A DNA stretch of 64,000 nt from Corynebacterium occultum (lineage in GTDB: Bacteria; Actinomycetota; Actinomycetes; Mycobacteriales; Mycobacteriaceae), in NCBI RefSeq assembly GCF_009734425.1, contig NZ_CP046455.1, forward strand, positions 124,001 to 188,000, given 5' to 3'. The notes below the pieces were generated by a model, which did no database searches, was not told where the DNA came from, and saw nothing but the letters and a program-made list of their open reading frames with translations. Every line of letters starts with the position of its first letter. Positions within the stretch are counted from its first letter, which is position 1. Shown here one piece after another: positions 53,360 to 61,857 of the stretch. The position numbers were made by a program, and so were the translations under genes.

Positions 53360-54646
53360 CTCGCTCGGCTCTTCCGCAATGCCACCCGGGGGTCGTTCAT
53401 AGCGTCGGAAAGCCGGCACTGCCACCACACAGAGCAGAGTCAACACCACCACCGCGGCACCACCGAGGAAGGTGGTCCATCCCGTGCCTAGCGTGCCCGC
53501 CAACCCGCCGTGCAGCACATCCGCCAGGCGGGGGCCACCCACCACGATCACAATATAGATGCCCTGGATCCTGCCCTGCACATGTTCCTGCGCGGACTGC
53601 TGCAGGATGGCGGTGCGCAGGGAGGCGGAGAACATGTCCATCGCGCCCCCGGCCACCAGCATCAGGATCACGAACCACGCCCAGGTGGTGACGGCACCGG
53701 GGCTGAGCAGCACCCCGAGCCCGGCCCCCATGACCGCCACACCCCAGGCGATGATGCAGACATAGACGGCCGCCCCCTGACGCACCACCCGGGACACCCC
53801 GCCGGAGAGCAGTCCGCCCAACACCGCGCCCGCCGCCATCGAGGAGTAGAGCAGGGCGAGCATGGTGCCACCCTCAGCGGCACCACCGAAATCAACCGCC
53901 GCGATCTCCGGGTAGAGGGCACGCGGCATGCCGAAGACCATCGCGATCAGATCCAGCAGCATCGCCACCATCAGTACCGGCTGGGTGAAAAGATAACGCA
54001 ACCCATCCACCACGGAACGCAGTCCCGCCTTCATCACCTCCCCGGTGGGCAGTAGGGAAGGCAGTTTCACTACCGCGATCAGGGTGGGCAGCAGGAAGAG
54101 TACGTCCAGCAGGTAGAGCCAGATGTAACCGATCAGGGGGATCATTGCGCCGGCCAGAAGTGGTCCGATGATTGCCCCGGCCTGCATCAGCATCATGTTC
54201 AGGGAGGCACCTGCGGGGAGCAGGCCGGTCGGCAGGATCGAGCGGAACACCGCCGTCCGGGTCGGTTGATTCACCGCGAAGAAAGCCTGCTGCAGGGAGA
54301 ATACCCCCAGCAGCAGCCAGACATTCTCATTATCCAGGGCGCTGAGCAGCAGGAAGAGGGCGGTGGTCAGGATCATCCCGAAGGTGGTGGTGATCAGCAC
54401 CTTCCGCTTATCAAAGGCATCCGCGATGGAACCGCCATAAAGCCCGAAGATCACCAGTGGAACCAGTCCGAAAAGACCGCTCAGGCCGACATAGGCGCTG
54501 GAACCGGTGATGGCGTAGATCTGCGCGGGCACGGCGACCACCGTCAGCTGCGCACCGATCACGGTGGCGATATTGGCGGTCCACAACCGTTTATAGGCCG
54601 GAACCTTCAGCGGCCGGGTGTCGGCGAGAATGTCACGGAAGCTCAC
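53357..54646 (-). CDS. MFS exporter-like transporter
   Basis: The 429-residue protein has about 12 hydrophobic helices and resembles the DHA3/enterobactin-exporter-like MFS group (D-A-F-D-K-R-K-V-L near 77-85; V-N-Q-P-T-R-T-A near 125-132). It probably exports a small molecule at the inner membrane. It lies 67 bases upstream of cysR on the same strand, but McbR boxes and a leaderless promoter separate them. The substrate is unknown; a link to sulfur metabolism is possible by position only. Confidence 0.85.
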   Translation of the reverse strand: MSFRDILADTRPLKVPAYKRLWTANIATVIGAQLTVVAVPAQIYAITGSSAYVGLSGLFGLVPLVIFGLYGGSIADAFDKRKVLITTTFGMILTTALFLLLSALDNENVWLLLGVFSLQQAFFAVNQPTRTAVFRSILPTGLLPAGASLNMMLMQAGAIIGPLLAGAMIPLIGYIWLYLLDVLFLLPTLIAVVKLPSLLPTGEVMKAGLRSVVDGLRYLFTQPVLMVAMLLDLIAMVFGMPRALYPEIAAVDFGGAAEGGTMLALLYSSMAAGAVLGGLLSGGVSRVVRQGAAVYVCIIAWGVAVMGAGLGVLLSPGAVTTWAWFVILMLVAGGAMDMFSASLRTAILQQSAQEHVQGRIQGIYIVIVVGGPRLADVLHGGLAGTLGTGWTTFLGGAAVVVLTLLCVVAVPAFRRYERPPGGIAEEPSE

Positions 54647-54721
54647 TCCGGAGATCCTAGCCCCGGCCTGGGTGGACAGGGGCCAGGGTCCGGGGCAGGG
54701 GGTATCGCCAGGTGGGGCGGT

Positions 54722-55867
54722 TTACCAGCGGCTGCGGTCGAGGATATTCGCCGGGCCGGAGTCGAAACCATCCTCCCGGATCTCGATGGCGGTGCCGCCG
54801 TAGATCAGACGGGGATGCTCGCCCCGGGTGTCGATCAGATAGTGGCCCACCCGGGTCAGGGTGTCCGCTTCCGCCTCGATGGCGACCGGGAGGTCCGGCA
54901 TCGTCTCATCATCAAAATAGGCGGTGGCGATCGCCGCGGGCTCCAGGGAAATCCGCAGGTAATTCGCTGATTCCCCGGGTTCGGGGGGCCGCGCGGCACT
55001 ATCGGTGGGTGGGGCGAAGGGGGGTTCGACATAGGGCCACTCCACTCCGTGGCCGATGCAACCCACCCAACCCCAGTTGTGGTGGTATTCAGCGAACTTC
55101 AGGACGCACAGCAGTTCACTGTCCTCGTCAATGCTGATCCGGACATTGGAGTCGGGATACTCCGCCAGCTCATGTTCCGCATCCAGGGGGCGGTGGTGAA
55201 TATTGCCCAGGGGCAGCACCGGGGTTTCATCCTGGGGGGCGGGGGTGTTCAGATCCAATTCGATGACCTGCCTCGCATACTCCCGACGGAACGCCTGATC
55301 ATCCCGGGTCACTACATCGCCCTCATCCTCCCAAGTCAGGGTGGTGCTGAGCAGTTCAGCGCCCTGTTCCTCCTCAGGAACCGCGAAATACTCGTAGGTC
55401 ACCTCGAGTGACTCATCAGCGACCCGCTCCACCTTCGGATCCGCCATCAGCTGGATCGGCAGCGGATCCTTCAACAGTTGATCATGGTGAAAGAGTAGTA
55501 GGGCAGAGCTTTCCGTCCCCGGCGGGTCCTGGTTGGTGGAGCCGAAGAGGATGACCCAGCTCAAAGCGGCACAGGGATCAAAATGATTCTCGATATGGCT
55601 GATCTGGAAGGCGGGGGAGGTGCGCCAGAAACCACTCTGATCACGTTCGCCCTCCGGCGGAATCGTGGGCACCTGATTCAGGGCGGTGTAGGGGCCGAAG
55701 GCGGTCTCGGCCAGGTCCACCGACTCACAGCTTGCGGTGCTCTCCTCCCCGTGCGGCTCGGTTTTTGCGGCGCAGGCGGTCAGTATCAGGACACTGAGCA
55801 GTCCACCCAGCAGCAGGGCGGTCCGTCGAGGGGTCCGGTAACGCGGGAGATGACGCGAAAGCTGCAT
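54722..55867 (-). CDS. LppP/LprE-type lipoprotein (second paralogue)
   Basis: The 381-residue protein has a signal peptide with lipobox L-T-A-C32, a short linker and an LppP/LprE-like domain starting C-E-S-V-D-L-A-E-T-A-F-G with N-H-F-D-P-C-A-A-L-S-W-V near 92-103. AGGAGGG lies 5 bases before ATG 55867; an upstream ATG at 55936 would bury the signal peptide. It resembles the product of 45178-46377 throughout but lacks the long Thr/Pro linker. Function unknown. Confidence 0.82.
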   Translation of the reverse strand: MQLSRHLPRYRTPRRTALLLGGLLSVLILTACAAKTEPHGEESTASCESVDLAETAFGPYTALNQVPTIPPEGERDQSGFWRTSPAFQISHIENHFDPCAALSWVILFGSTNQDPPGTESSALLLFHHDQLLKDPLPIQLMADPKVERVADESLEVTYEYFAVPEEEQGAELLSTTLTWEDEGDVVTRDDQAFRREYARQVIELDLNTPAPQDETPVLPLGNIHHRPLDAEHELAEYPDSNVRISIDEDSELLCVLKFAEYHHNWGWVGCIGHGVEWPYVEPPFAPPTDSAARPPEPGESANYLRISLEPAAIATAYFDDETMPDLPVAIEAEADTLTRVGHYLIDTRGEHPRLIYGGTAIEIREDGFDSGPANILDRSRW

Positions 55868-56068
55868 GGGACCCTCCTGACGGCCTGCTGGGGAAAGGTC
55901 CTGGCTGCGGTGGGGGTGGAAGGGTATGGGTTCCACACTGCGCCGGAGCAGGACAATGATGAGAAGTTTCTTCTCAGAGATTAAGACATGGCTGTATTGG
56001 TGTGGGTGACATTGATGCCTTCGGGGGTAAAAGCAGTTTCAGTGTGGGCTGCAGGGAGGCGCCCCTGC

Positions 56069-56848
56069 TCAGCCTCCGGTCACCTCTGATTCCAGCGCCG
56101 ACACCAGGGCCGGAAGTGCCGTGGCGGCGGTGGCCCGCCAGGAAAATTCACAGAGCGGGGTGAGCTCACTCCTTGCCGGGGAGATCTCCAGGATCGGCAC
56201 GCCCCGCTGGTGGGCCAGCAGTGGCAGGGAAGCCGCGGGCTGCACCACCCCGGAGGTTCCGATGATCACCACCAGGTCCGCCTCCCGCATCCCCAGCTCC
56301 GCCCGTTCCCATTCCCGCTGCGGGAGGGACTCTCCGAACCACACGATATCGGGGCGGATGAGATTGCCGCAGAGCGGACAGGTTGGGGGACTCAAACGTG
56401 CCACCGGCTCCGTGGGGAAGTTCACCGGACCTTTCCAGGGACGGTGGCAGATGGTGCAGCGGAAACGGAAGAGGTTGCCGTGGAGATGGGTGGTGTCTGC
56501 CATTCCACCGCGTTCATGCAGGTCATCAATGTTCTGGGTGGTCACCTGCAGCTTATCCACACCTTCCAGTCTCACCCACCGTGCAATCGCGTGGTGCCCG
56601 GCATTGGGGTTGGCCTGGGCCGCCAACCGGGCCCGCCACAGGTACCAGGCCCACATCGGCTCCGGATCCCGCGCCCAGGCGGAGATGCTCGCCATGGCCT
56701 GGGGGTCCACCTTCTCCCACACCCCGGTCTCGGCATCCCGGTAAGTGTCCAGGCCCGACTCCGCACTCATCCCCGCCCCGGTGAAGAACTCCACCCGGCG
56801 GGCATTGCGGGTCAGATCAAGGGCACGGTGAAGCTGCTTCTCCTCCAT
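56069..56848 (-). CDS. cobB: NAD-dependent deacylase, class III sirtuin (CobB/SIRT5-like)
   Basis: The 259-residue Sir2 enzyme has G-A-G-M-S-A-E-S-G near 24-32, T-Q-N-I-D-D-L-H at 104-111, catalytic His123 and zinc cysteines 131, 134, 157 and 160. Tyr69-x-x-Arg72 is the pair that binds succinyl- or malonyl-lysine in SIRT5 and CobB, which predicts desuccinylase activity. The start follows TAGCGT by 8 bases (leaderless). It is divergent from the GNAT-LOG fusion. It differs in class from the sirtuin at 15763. Confidence 0.9.
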   Translation of the reverse strand: MEEKQLHRALDLTRNARRVEFFTGAGMSAESGLDTYRDAETGVWEKVDPQAMASISAWARDPEPMWAWYLWRARLAAQANPNAGHHAIARWVRLEGVDKLQVTTQNIDDLHERGGMADTTHLHGNLFRFRCTICHRPWKGPVNFPTEPVARLSPPTCPLCGNLIRPDIVWFGESLPQREWERAELGMREADLVVIIGTSGVVQPAASLPLLAHQRGVPILEISPARSELTPLCEFSWRATAATALPALVSALESEVTGG

Positions 56849-56960
56849 ACTCTTTGACGCTAGCTGTTCAACCCTGGTCCGGCCAGGGCCTTTCCCCCGA
56901 AGGGCAGATCTTTCCCATAAGTACAGCCATGACCCGGCTGCGCTCACTAAGCTCGGGCTC

Positions 56961-58073
56961 ATGACTCCTCCCGAATCATCTGCCATTGCCGGACTGGATC
57001 TCCGTCCGATGATCGCCGCCGACACCGGAGTACGTGGCGCCGCCGTGCTGCGCAATGTCAACCGGGTCAGCGCGCACATCACCGAGCATGACCTGGCCAG
57101 GGAACCTTGGCGGCATTACCTCGATTTCGAACCCGCCCGCGGGGACTACGGCATTGTCGCTCATCTGGCGGGACAGCCGGTGGGTGTGGTGTGGGTGGTC
57201 TTCGCCCGGGCCCTGGGTTTCATCCAGGTGGATGTCCCGGAGCTGGTGATCAGCGTGGATGAGTCCCGCCAGGGGCAGGGGATCGGGGCGATGCTGCTGG
57301 AGGTGATCCGCAACTATGGCCGGGAGGCTCGCTGGCCGGGCATCTCCCTGTCGGTGGAGGCGGAGAACCCCGCCAAACGGCTCTATGAGCGGGTCGGTTT
57401 TGAAACTGTCGCGGCGGCGGCGGAGGGCACCATGTTCCTCGCTTTCGCCGAGGGGAGCAACGCCGCTCAGATCAGCAGCTCTGACAGTAGCCTTTCCGCC
57501 ACCCCGGAGATCCGTTCCGTGGCGGTCTACTGCGGTTCGCGTTCCGGTTTCGGCACCGGGTACCAGGCTGCGGCGGAAGCCCTGGGAAGTGCGCTGGCCA
57601 AGCGGGGGATCCGCCTGGTGTACGGGGGCGGCAACATCGGGCTGATGGGTTCGGTGGCCAATGCCTCCCTGGCAGATGGTGGGGAAGTGGTGGGGGTGAT
57701 CCCCCAGTCCCTGGTGGACCGCGAGATGGCCCACCATGGGCTGAGCAGCCTGGAGGTGGTGGAGACTATGGCGCAGCGCAAGACCCGCATGGAGAATCTC
57801 TCCGATGCCTTCGTGGTGTTGCCGGGTGGTGCCGGCACCCTGGAGGAGACCTTCGAGGTGTTGACCATGATGCAGCTGGGGGAACTGTCCGGGCCCCTGG
57901 CGCTGGTCAACACCAACGGGTTCTGGGATCCTCTGCTGCAGATGCTGGAAAAGATGGCGGCGGAGGGATTTCTGCGCCGGAAATTCATTGATTCCCTCAT
58001 CGTCGTGGAAACCCCGGCGGAGCTCTTCGAGGGTTTCCGGAATTGGCGGGCCCCGGGTGATAAATGGGCCTGA
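56961..58073 (+). CDS. Fused GNAT acetyltransferase and LOG-family (TIGR00730) protein
   Basis: The 370-residue protein joins two enzymes. Residues 12-165 are a GNAT domain with the acetyl-CoA loop Q104-G-Q-G-I-G109 and L-Y-E-R-V-G-F. Residues 185-370 are a LOG cytokinin phosphoribohydrolase-like Rossmann domain with C-G-S-R-S-G, G-G-G-N-I-G-L-M-G and P-G-G-A-G-T-L-E-E at 288-296. LOG proteins cleave N6-substituted AMP or related nucleotides. The frame is continuous across a Ser-rich linker. ATG 56961 is 7 bases after TAAGCT (leaderless). It is divergent from cobB. Confidence 0.88.
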   Translation: MTPPESSAIAGLDLRPMIAADTGVRGAAVLRNVNRVSAHITEHDLAREPWRHYLDFEPARGDYGIVAHLAGQPVGVVWVVFARALGFIQVDVPELVISVDESRQGQGIGAMLLEVIRNYGREARWPGISLSVEAENPAKRLYERVGFETVAAAAEGTMFLAFAEGSNAAQISSSDSSLSATPEIRSVAVYCGSRSGFGTGYQAAAEALGSALAKRGIRLVYGGGNIGLMGSVANASLADGGEVVGVIPQSLVDREMAHHGLSSLEVVETMAQRKTRMENLSDAFVVLPGGAGTLEETFEVLTMMQLGELSGPLALVNTNGFWDPLLQMLEKMAAEGFLRRKFIDSLIVVETPAELFEGFRNWRAPGDKWA

Positions 58074-58104
58074 ACTGGGAAACCACGGCACCCCGCCCGG
58101 TAGG

Positions 58105-58121
58105 GCGGGGCGTCGATAAGC
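58105..58121 (-). repeat. Interspersed 17-nt motif, copy 8
   Basis: On the minus strand it reads GCTTATCGACGCCCCGC, 31 bases after the GNAT-LOG stop. It merges with a CCCCGCCC-GGTA-GGGCGGGG hairpin at 58091-58110. Confidence 0.6.
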
Positions 58122-58214
58122 ACTGAGAGTGGTCTGGGCCCCTTTCCCATGGTTATCGGGGTGGACTCACTCCGGGTGGATAAGGAAAGCTTTTCGGGGC
58201 TAGACTCTGCACTC

Positions 58215-59879
58215 ATGAGTTTAGTGAGTTCCGAACAGCGGTCTCCGTCCCTTCTGGACGCCAGCTGTGAGGTGTTCGTCCATGACCTGGCCGCCCTCGC
58301 GCCGACCGATGCCACAGCCTGGGGCATTCCGGGTTTTGAGGGGGAGCTACAGGACTTCTCCCCCGAGCACTGGGAGTCGGTGGCGGAGCGTGCCCGCGAA
58401 ATGGTCGCCGACATCGACGCCTTTGATGACTGTACGGACGACAATGATGATGAGGATGACTTCGATGAAGTCGACCACGTCACCGCTGCGGTGCTGCGCG
58501 ACCGGCTCAGCCTGATCGCCGATAAGCACCACCGCGGCGAGTACCTCCGCCTGCTCAACAACATTGAGTCCCCGGTTCAGACGATCCGGGACACCTTCCT
58601 CCTCATGCCCCAGGACACGGCGGAGGAAAAGGACGCGATCCGATCGCGGTTGTCCAAGGTCGCCAATTCCCTCGAGGGCTATCGCGAATCCCTCTCCGAG
58701 TCCGCCGCCCACGGCAAGGTGGCCGCGCACCGCCAGATCGATGAAGTGATCTCGCAGTGCACCGATCTCGCCGACTCCGGTTCCCTGCTGGAGAATCTCG
58801 GTCTGTCCGCCGATTCCGCTGAGGTGGTCGCCGCCAAGGAAGCCTTCGGTCTGATGGCTGATTGGCTGGGGGAGCAGCTCTCCCCGCACTCCGCCAGCGA
58901 GGATGCGGTGGGTCGGGAACGTTATGAGCTCTTCTCCCGCGAATTCATCGGCGACACCGTCGACCTGGATGAGGCCTACACCTGGGGTCTGGAGCAGCTG
59001 CGGGAGATCACCTCCCGGCAGCAGCGGATCGCCAATCAGCTCTACGGCGAAGGCACCCCCGTCAAGCAGGCCTTCCGCAACCTCAACAATGAGGAACGCT
59101 ACAACATCGAGGGCACCGCAGCGCTGCAGCAGTGGATGCAGAAAACCGCGGACCGCGTGATCGCGGAGCTCGACGGCACCCACTTCGACATTCCTGAAGC
59201 GGTCAAGACCATCGAGGCCTGCATCGATCCGGCCGGCACCGGCGGCATCTTCTACACCCCGCCCTCCGATGACTTCTCCCGACCGGGCCGGATGTGGTGG
59301 TCCGTGCCGGAAGGCCAGCACATCTTCCACACCTGGCAGGAACTGACCACCGTCTTCCACGAGTCGGTACCCGGCCACCACCTGCAGCTGGGACAGACCC
59401 TCGCCGAGAGCGAAAAGCTCAACCTGTGGCGCCGTGTGGCCTGCTGGAACTCCGGCCACGGTGAAGGCTGGGCGCTCTACGCGGAGTCCCTCATGGAGGA
59501 ACTGGGTTATCACGAGGACCCGGGCACCAGGATGGGGCTTCTCGACGCCCAGCGGCTCCGCGCCGCCCGCGTCGTCCTCGACATCGGTGTCCACCTGGGC
59601 AAGAAAACCCCGGAGGGCAGCGGCATCTGGGATGCCTCCTACGCCAAGACCTTCCTGCGGGAGAACACCGCCATGGATGAGGCGGTCCTCGCCTTCGAGC
59701 TCAACCGCTACCTGGGATGGCCCGGCCAGGCACCCTCCTATGCACTCGGCCAGCGGCTGTGGATGCAGCTGCGGGAAGATGCTCTCACCCAGGGCATGGA
59801 TCTGCGTCAGTTCCACAGTGCGGCACTGAACTACGGTTCCATCCCCATGTCCATCCTCCGTGAGGAGTTGCTGGACTAG
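58215..59879 (+). CDS. DUF885 metallopeptidase-like protein
   Basis: The 554-residue protein belongs to the DUF885 gluzincin-like family. It has H-E-S-V-P-G-H-H at 382-389 and a downstream Glu in G-H-G-E417-G-W-A-L-Y, giving a likely zinc site. An acidic stretch (D-D-C-T-D-D-N-D-D-E-D-D) spans 71-84. There is no signal peptide, so it is cytosolic. The family has predicted peptidase activity on unknown substrates. ATG 58215 is 8 bases after TAGACT, leaderless; an upstream in-frame ATG at 58149 is less likely. Confidence 0.88.
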   Translation: MSLVSSEQRSPSLLDASCEVFVHDLAALAPTDATAWGIPGFEGELQDFSPEHWESVAERAREMVADIDAFDDCTDDNDDEDDFDEVDHVTAAVLRDRLSLIADKHHRGEYLRLLNNIESPVQTIRDTFLLMPQDTAEEKDAIRSRLSKVANSLEGYRESLSESAAHGKVAAHRQIDEVISQCTDLADSGSLLENLGLSADSAEVVAAKEAFGLMADWLGEQLSPHSASEDAVGRERYELFSREFIGDTVDLDEAYTWGLEQLREITSRQQRIANQLYGEGTPVKQAFRNLNNEERYNIEGTAALQQWMQKTADRVIAELDGTHFDIPEAVKTIEACIDPAGTGGIFYTPPSDDFSRPGRMWWSVPEGQHIFHTWQELTTVFHESVPGHHLQLGQTLAESEKLNLWRRVACWNSGHGEGWALYAESLMEELGYHEDPGTRMGLLDAQRLRAARVVLDIGVHLGKKTPEGSGIWDASYAKTFLRENTAMDEAVLAFELNRYLGWPGQAPSYALGQRLWMQLREDALTQGMDLRQFHSAALNYGSIPMSILREELLD

Positions 59880-59983
59880 AGGGGGTTCTTCCCGGACCCT
59901 GATCTGCGCCCCGGGGCAGGGGGCGCTGCGGCGGGAAAGCGCTGCGGCGTCCCCTCGAGGTTTTCGGGGTTCTCGCGGTGGTG

Positions 59984-60718
59984 CTAGTCCAGGGTGCCGC
60001 GGTGGAACTTTCTCTCCATCGCCTGATAGTGGGCCTCAATGTCGAGCTCGCCCGGTTCCTGGGCGGCGCGGTACTCCTCGGGGCGCAGTCCCGAGTTCAG
60101 GTAGACCAATCTTGAGGCCACGTTCACACAGTGGTCGGCGTAGCGCTCATAGAAGCGGCTGAGCAGCGCGGCATCCACTGCTTCCCGGGCGGAGTGCGAC
60201 CATTCCGGCTGGGTCAGCTGGACCATCAGGGCATTGTGGAGCTCATCGACCGCATCATCTTCCTCCGCCAGGGTCAGCGCCAGCTCGGTATCAGGGGAGA
60301 TCAGGAGGTTCCGGGTCTGTTCCGTCATGTCCCGGGTCAGGCGGATGAACTCCTCGAACTGGCCCTTGATCTCTTCGGGGACGACCTGATCCGGGTGTCG
60401 GCGGCGGGCGGAGCGGGCGATGTGCATGGCCAGGGCGCCCATCCGGTCGAAGTCATCGACGATGTAGATGGAGGAGACCACCTGGCGCAGATCGCGGGCG
60501 ATGGGGCCCTGCAGTGCCAGCAGCTGCATGGCACGCTGGTCGCACCGGCTCCGGAGCTCCCTGAGGTCCTCGGTGTGGGAGAGGGCATCTTCAGCGGAAT
60601 CCAGCGAACCCCGGATGAGCGCATCTGAGGCCTCGGCCATGATCTCACGCACCATGTCGAACATGATGATCAGATCATGGGAGAAGTCATCGAGATCTTC
60701 GCGGAAGGTGGGGCGCAT
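59984..60718 (-). CDS. phoU: Phosphate-specific transport regulator PhoU
   Basis: The 244-residue protein has two three-helix PhoU bundles with the metal-site repeats E-x-x-x-D (E-D-L-R-E-L; D-D-F-D-R-M-G; E-D-D-A-V-D-E-L-H; Y-E-R-Y-A-D-H-C-V-N). It adjusts PstSCAB and two-component phosphate signalling at the membrane. Length equals that of C. glutamicum PhoU when ATG 60718 is used. pst genes are not adjacent in this window. Confidence 0.93.
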   Translation of the reverse strand: MRPTFREDLDDFSHDLIIMFDMVREIMAEASDALIRGSLDSAEDALSHTEDLRELRSRCDQRAMQLLALQGPIARDLRQVVSSIYIVDDFDRMGALAMHIARSARRRHPDQVVPEEIKGQFEEFIRLTRDMTEQTRNLLISPDTELALTLAEEDDAVDELHNALMVQLTQPEWSHSAREAVDAALLSRFYERYADHCVNVASRLVYLNSGLRPEEYRAAQEPGELDIEAHYQAMERKFHRGTLD

Positions 60719-60802
60719 GGGGAACACTATAGGAATAGAATCAGGTTTCTGCAGTTTGAGTGACGTGTAGTACACCCGTATCAGTTCTTCGGGCAGGGAC
60801 AG

Positions 60803-60822
60803 AAAACCCCCTGGGAAGGGGG
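60803..60822 (-). terminator. Terminator of the DedA gene
   Basis: On the minus strand CCCCC and GGGGG enclose a six-base loop and are followed by TTTT, 85 bases past the DedA stop. Confidence 0.6.
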
Positions 60823-60906
60823 CGAAACATGTCCCGGAATGAAAGACCCCCCGGGACCCCTACCAGGAAGCGGTGGGATTCGGAGGGGGGTGCGGGCTTT
60901 AAAAGC

Positions 60907-61635
60907 TCAGGGCCGCTCGGTCTCTGTGGGTGCCGAGGCGGTGGCTTCATTCGCTGTCGTCGCCCCGGTGGCTTCCTCGGGGTTTTCATCCTCGGGACTG
61001 TTGCCCCCCGACTTCTGTTCCCTGCGCCGCCGCACGGACCGGGTCAGCAGGAGGACAAACACCACGAGCAACACCAGCGCGATGGCGAGGTAGATGATGG
61101 TGGAATACTGGTCCACATAGTGGGCCACCAGCTCATAGCGTGCACCCAGCCACATGCCCAGGCCGATCAGCACCGCATTCCACAGGCCGGATCCCACCAG
61201 GGTCATCAGTCCGAACTTCACCAGGTTCATCCGGTCGATACCCGCCGGGATGGAGATCAGCGAACGGATGCCCGGGATGAGCCGGCCGAAGAAGATGGAC
61301 CATTGGCCGTACTTGTCGAACCATCCCAGGGACTTGTCCACGTCCTCGGGTTCCACCAGCCACATCCAGTCCGCGATGCGGCGCAGACGTTGGGCTCCCA
61401 CGGCCGCACCCACCCAGTAGAGGAAGTAAGCACCGACCAGGGAACCCAGGGTGGCCCAGAGGAACACCGCAATGACATTGAGTTCGCCGGTGGCGACGGT
61501 GAAGCCGGCCAGAGGCAGCACCACTTCGGAGGGGATGGGCGGGAAGAGGTTCTCCAGCAGGATGGCGATGCCGACACCCGGAGCGCCGAGCAGCTCCATG
61601 AGCGAGATCACCCATTCGATGACGGAGTTAAGCAA
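60907..61635 (-). CDS. DedA-family membrane protein
   Basis: The 242-residue protein has the DedA/VTT domain: I-L-L-E-N-L-F-P-P-I-P-S-E near 25-37, F-G-R-L-I-P-G-I-R-S near 117-126 with the essential Arg, and P-A-G-I-D-R-M. Five to six hydrophobic helices are followed by an Ala/Thr/Glu-rich cytoplasmic tail of 40 residues. DedA proteins scramble or flip lipids such as undecaprenyl phosphate. The start is TTG 61635, 7 bases after AAGGA. It lies 188 bases upstream of phoU on the same strand. Confidence 0.9.
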   Translation of the reverse strand: MLNSVIEWVISLMELLGAPGVGIAILLENLFPPIPSEVVLPLAGFTVATGELNVIAVFLWATLGSLVGAYFLYWVGAAVGAQRLRRIADWMWLVEPEDVDKSLGWFDKYGQWSIFFGRLIPGIRSLISIPAGIDRMNLVKFGLMTLVGSGLWNAVLIGLGMWLGARYELVAHYVDQYSTIIYLAIALVLLVVFVLLLTRSVRRRREQKSGGNSPEDENPEEATGATTANEATASAPTETERP

Positions 61636-61857
61636 GCGGAGGGTCCTTCCGGAAGATGAGTGGAGAATCAGACACAGGTACAGCTTGGTATTGTGCTCCT
61701 GCTACCTGTCAGAATCACAGGAATTACCTAGGGTTTGGATGTTAGTTCGCCGCCCCTCTCCCCACAGGATGACCTTCCGGGGTCCCTGAGCTGCGTTTTT
61801 ATCCGCACCCCGGTAGCTTTCACCGCAGGCTGTGACCTTCATGACTCTATACCTGTT

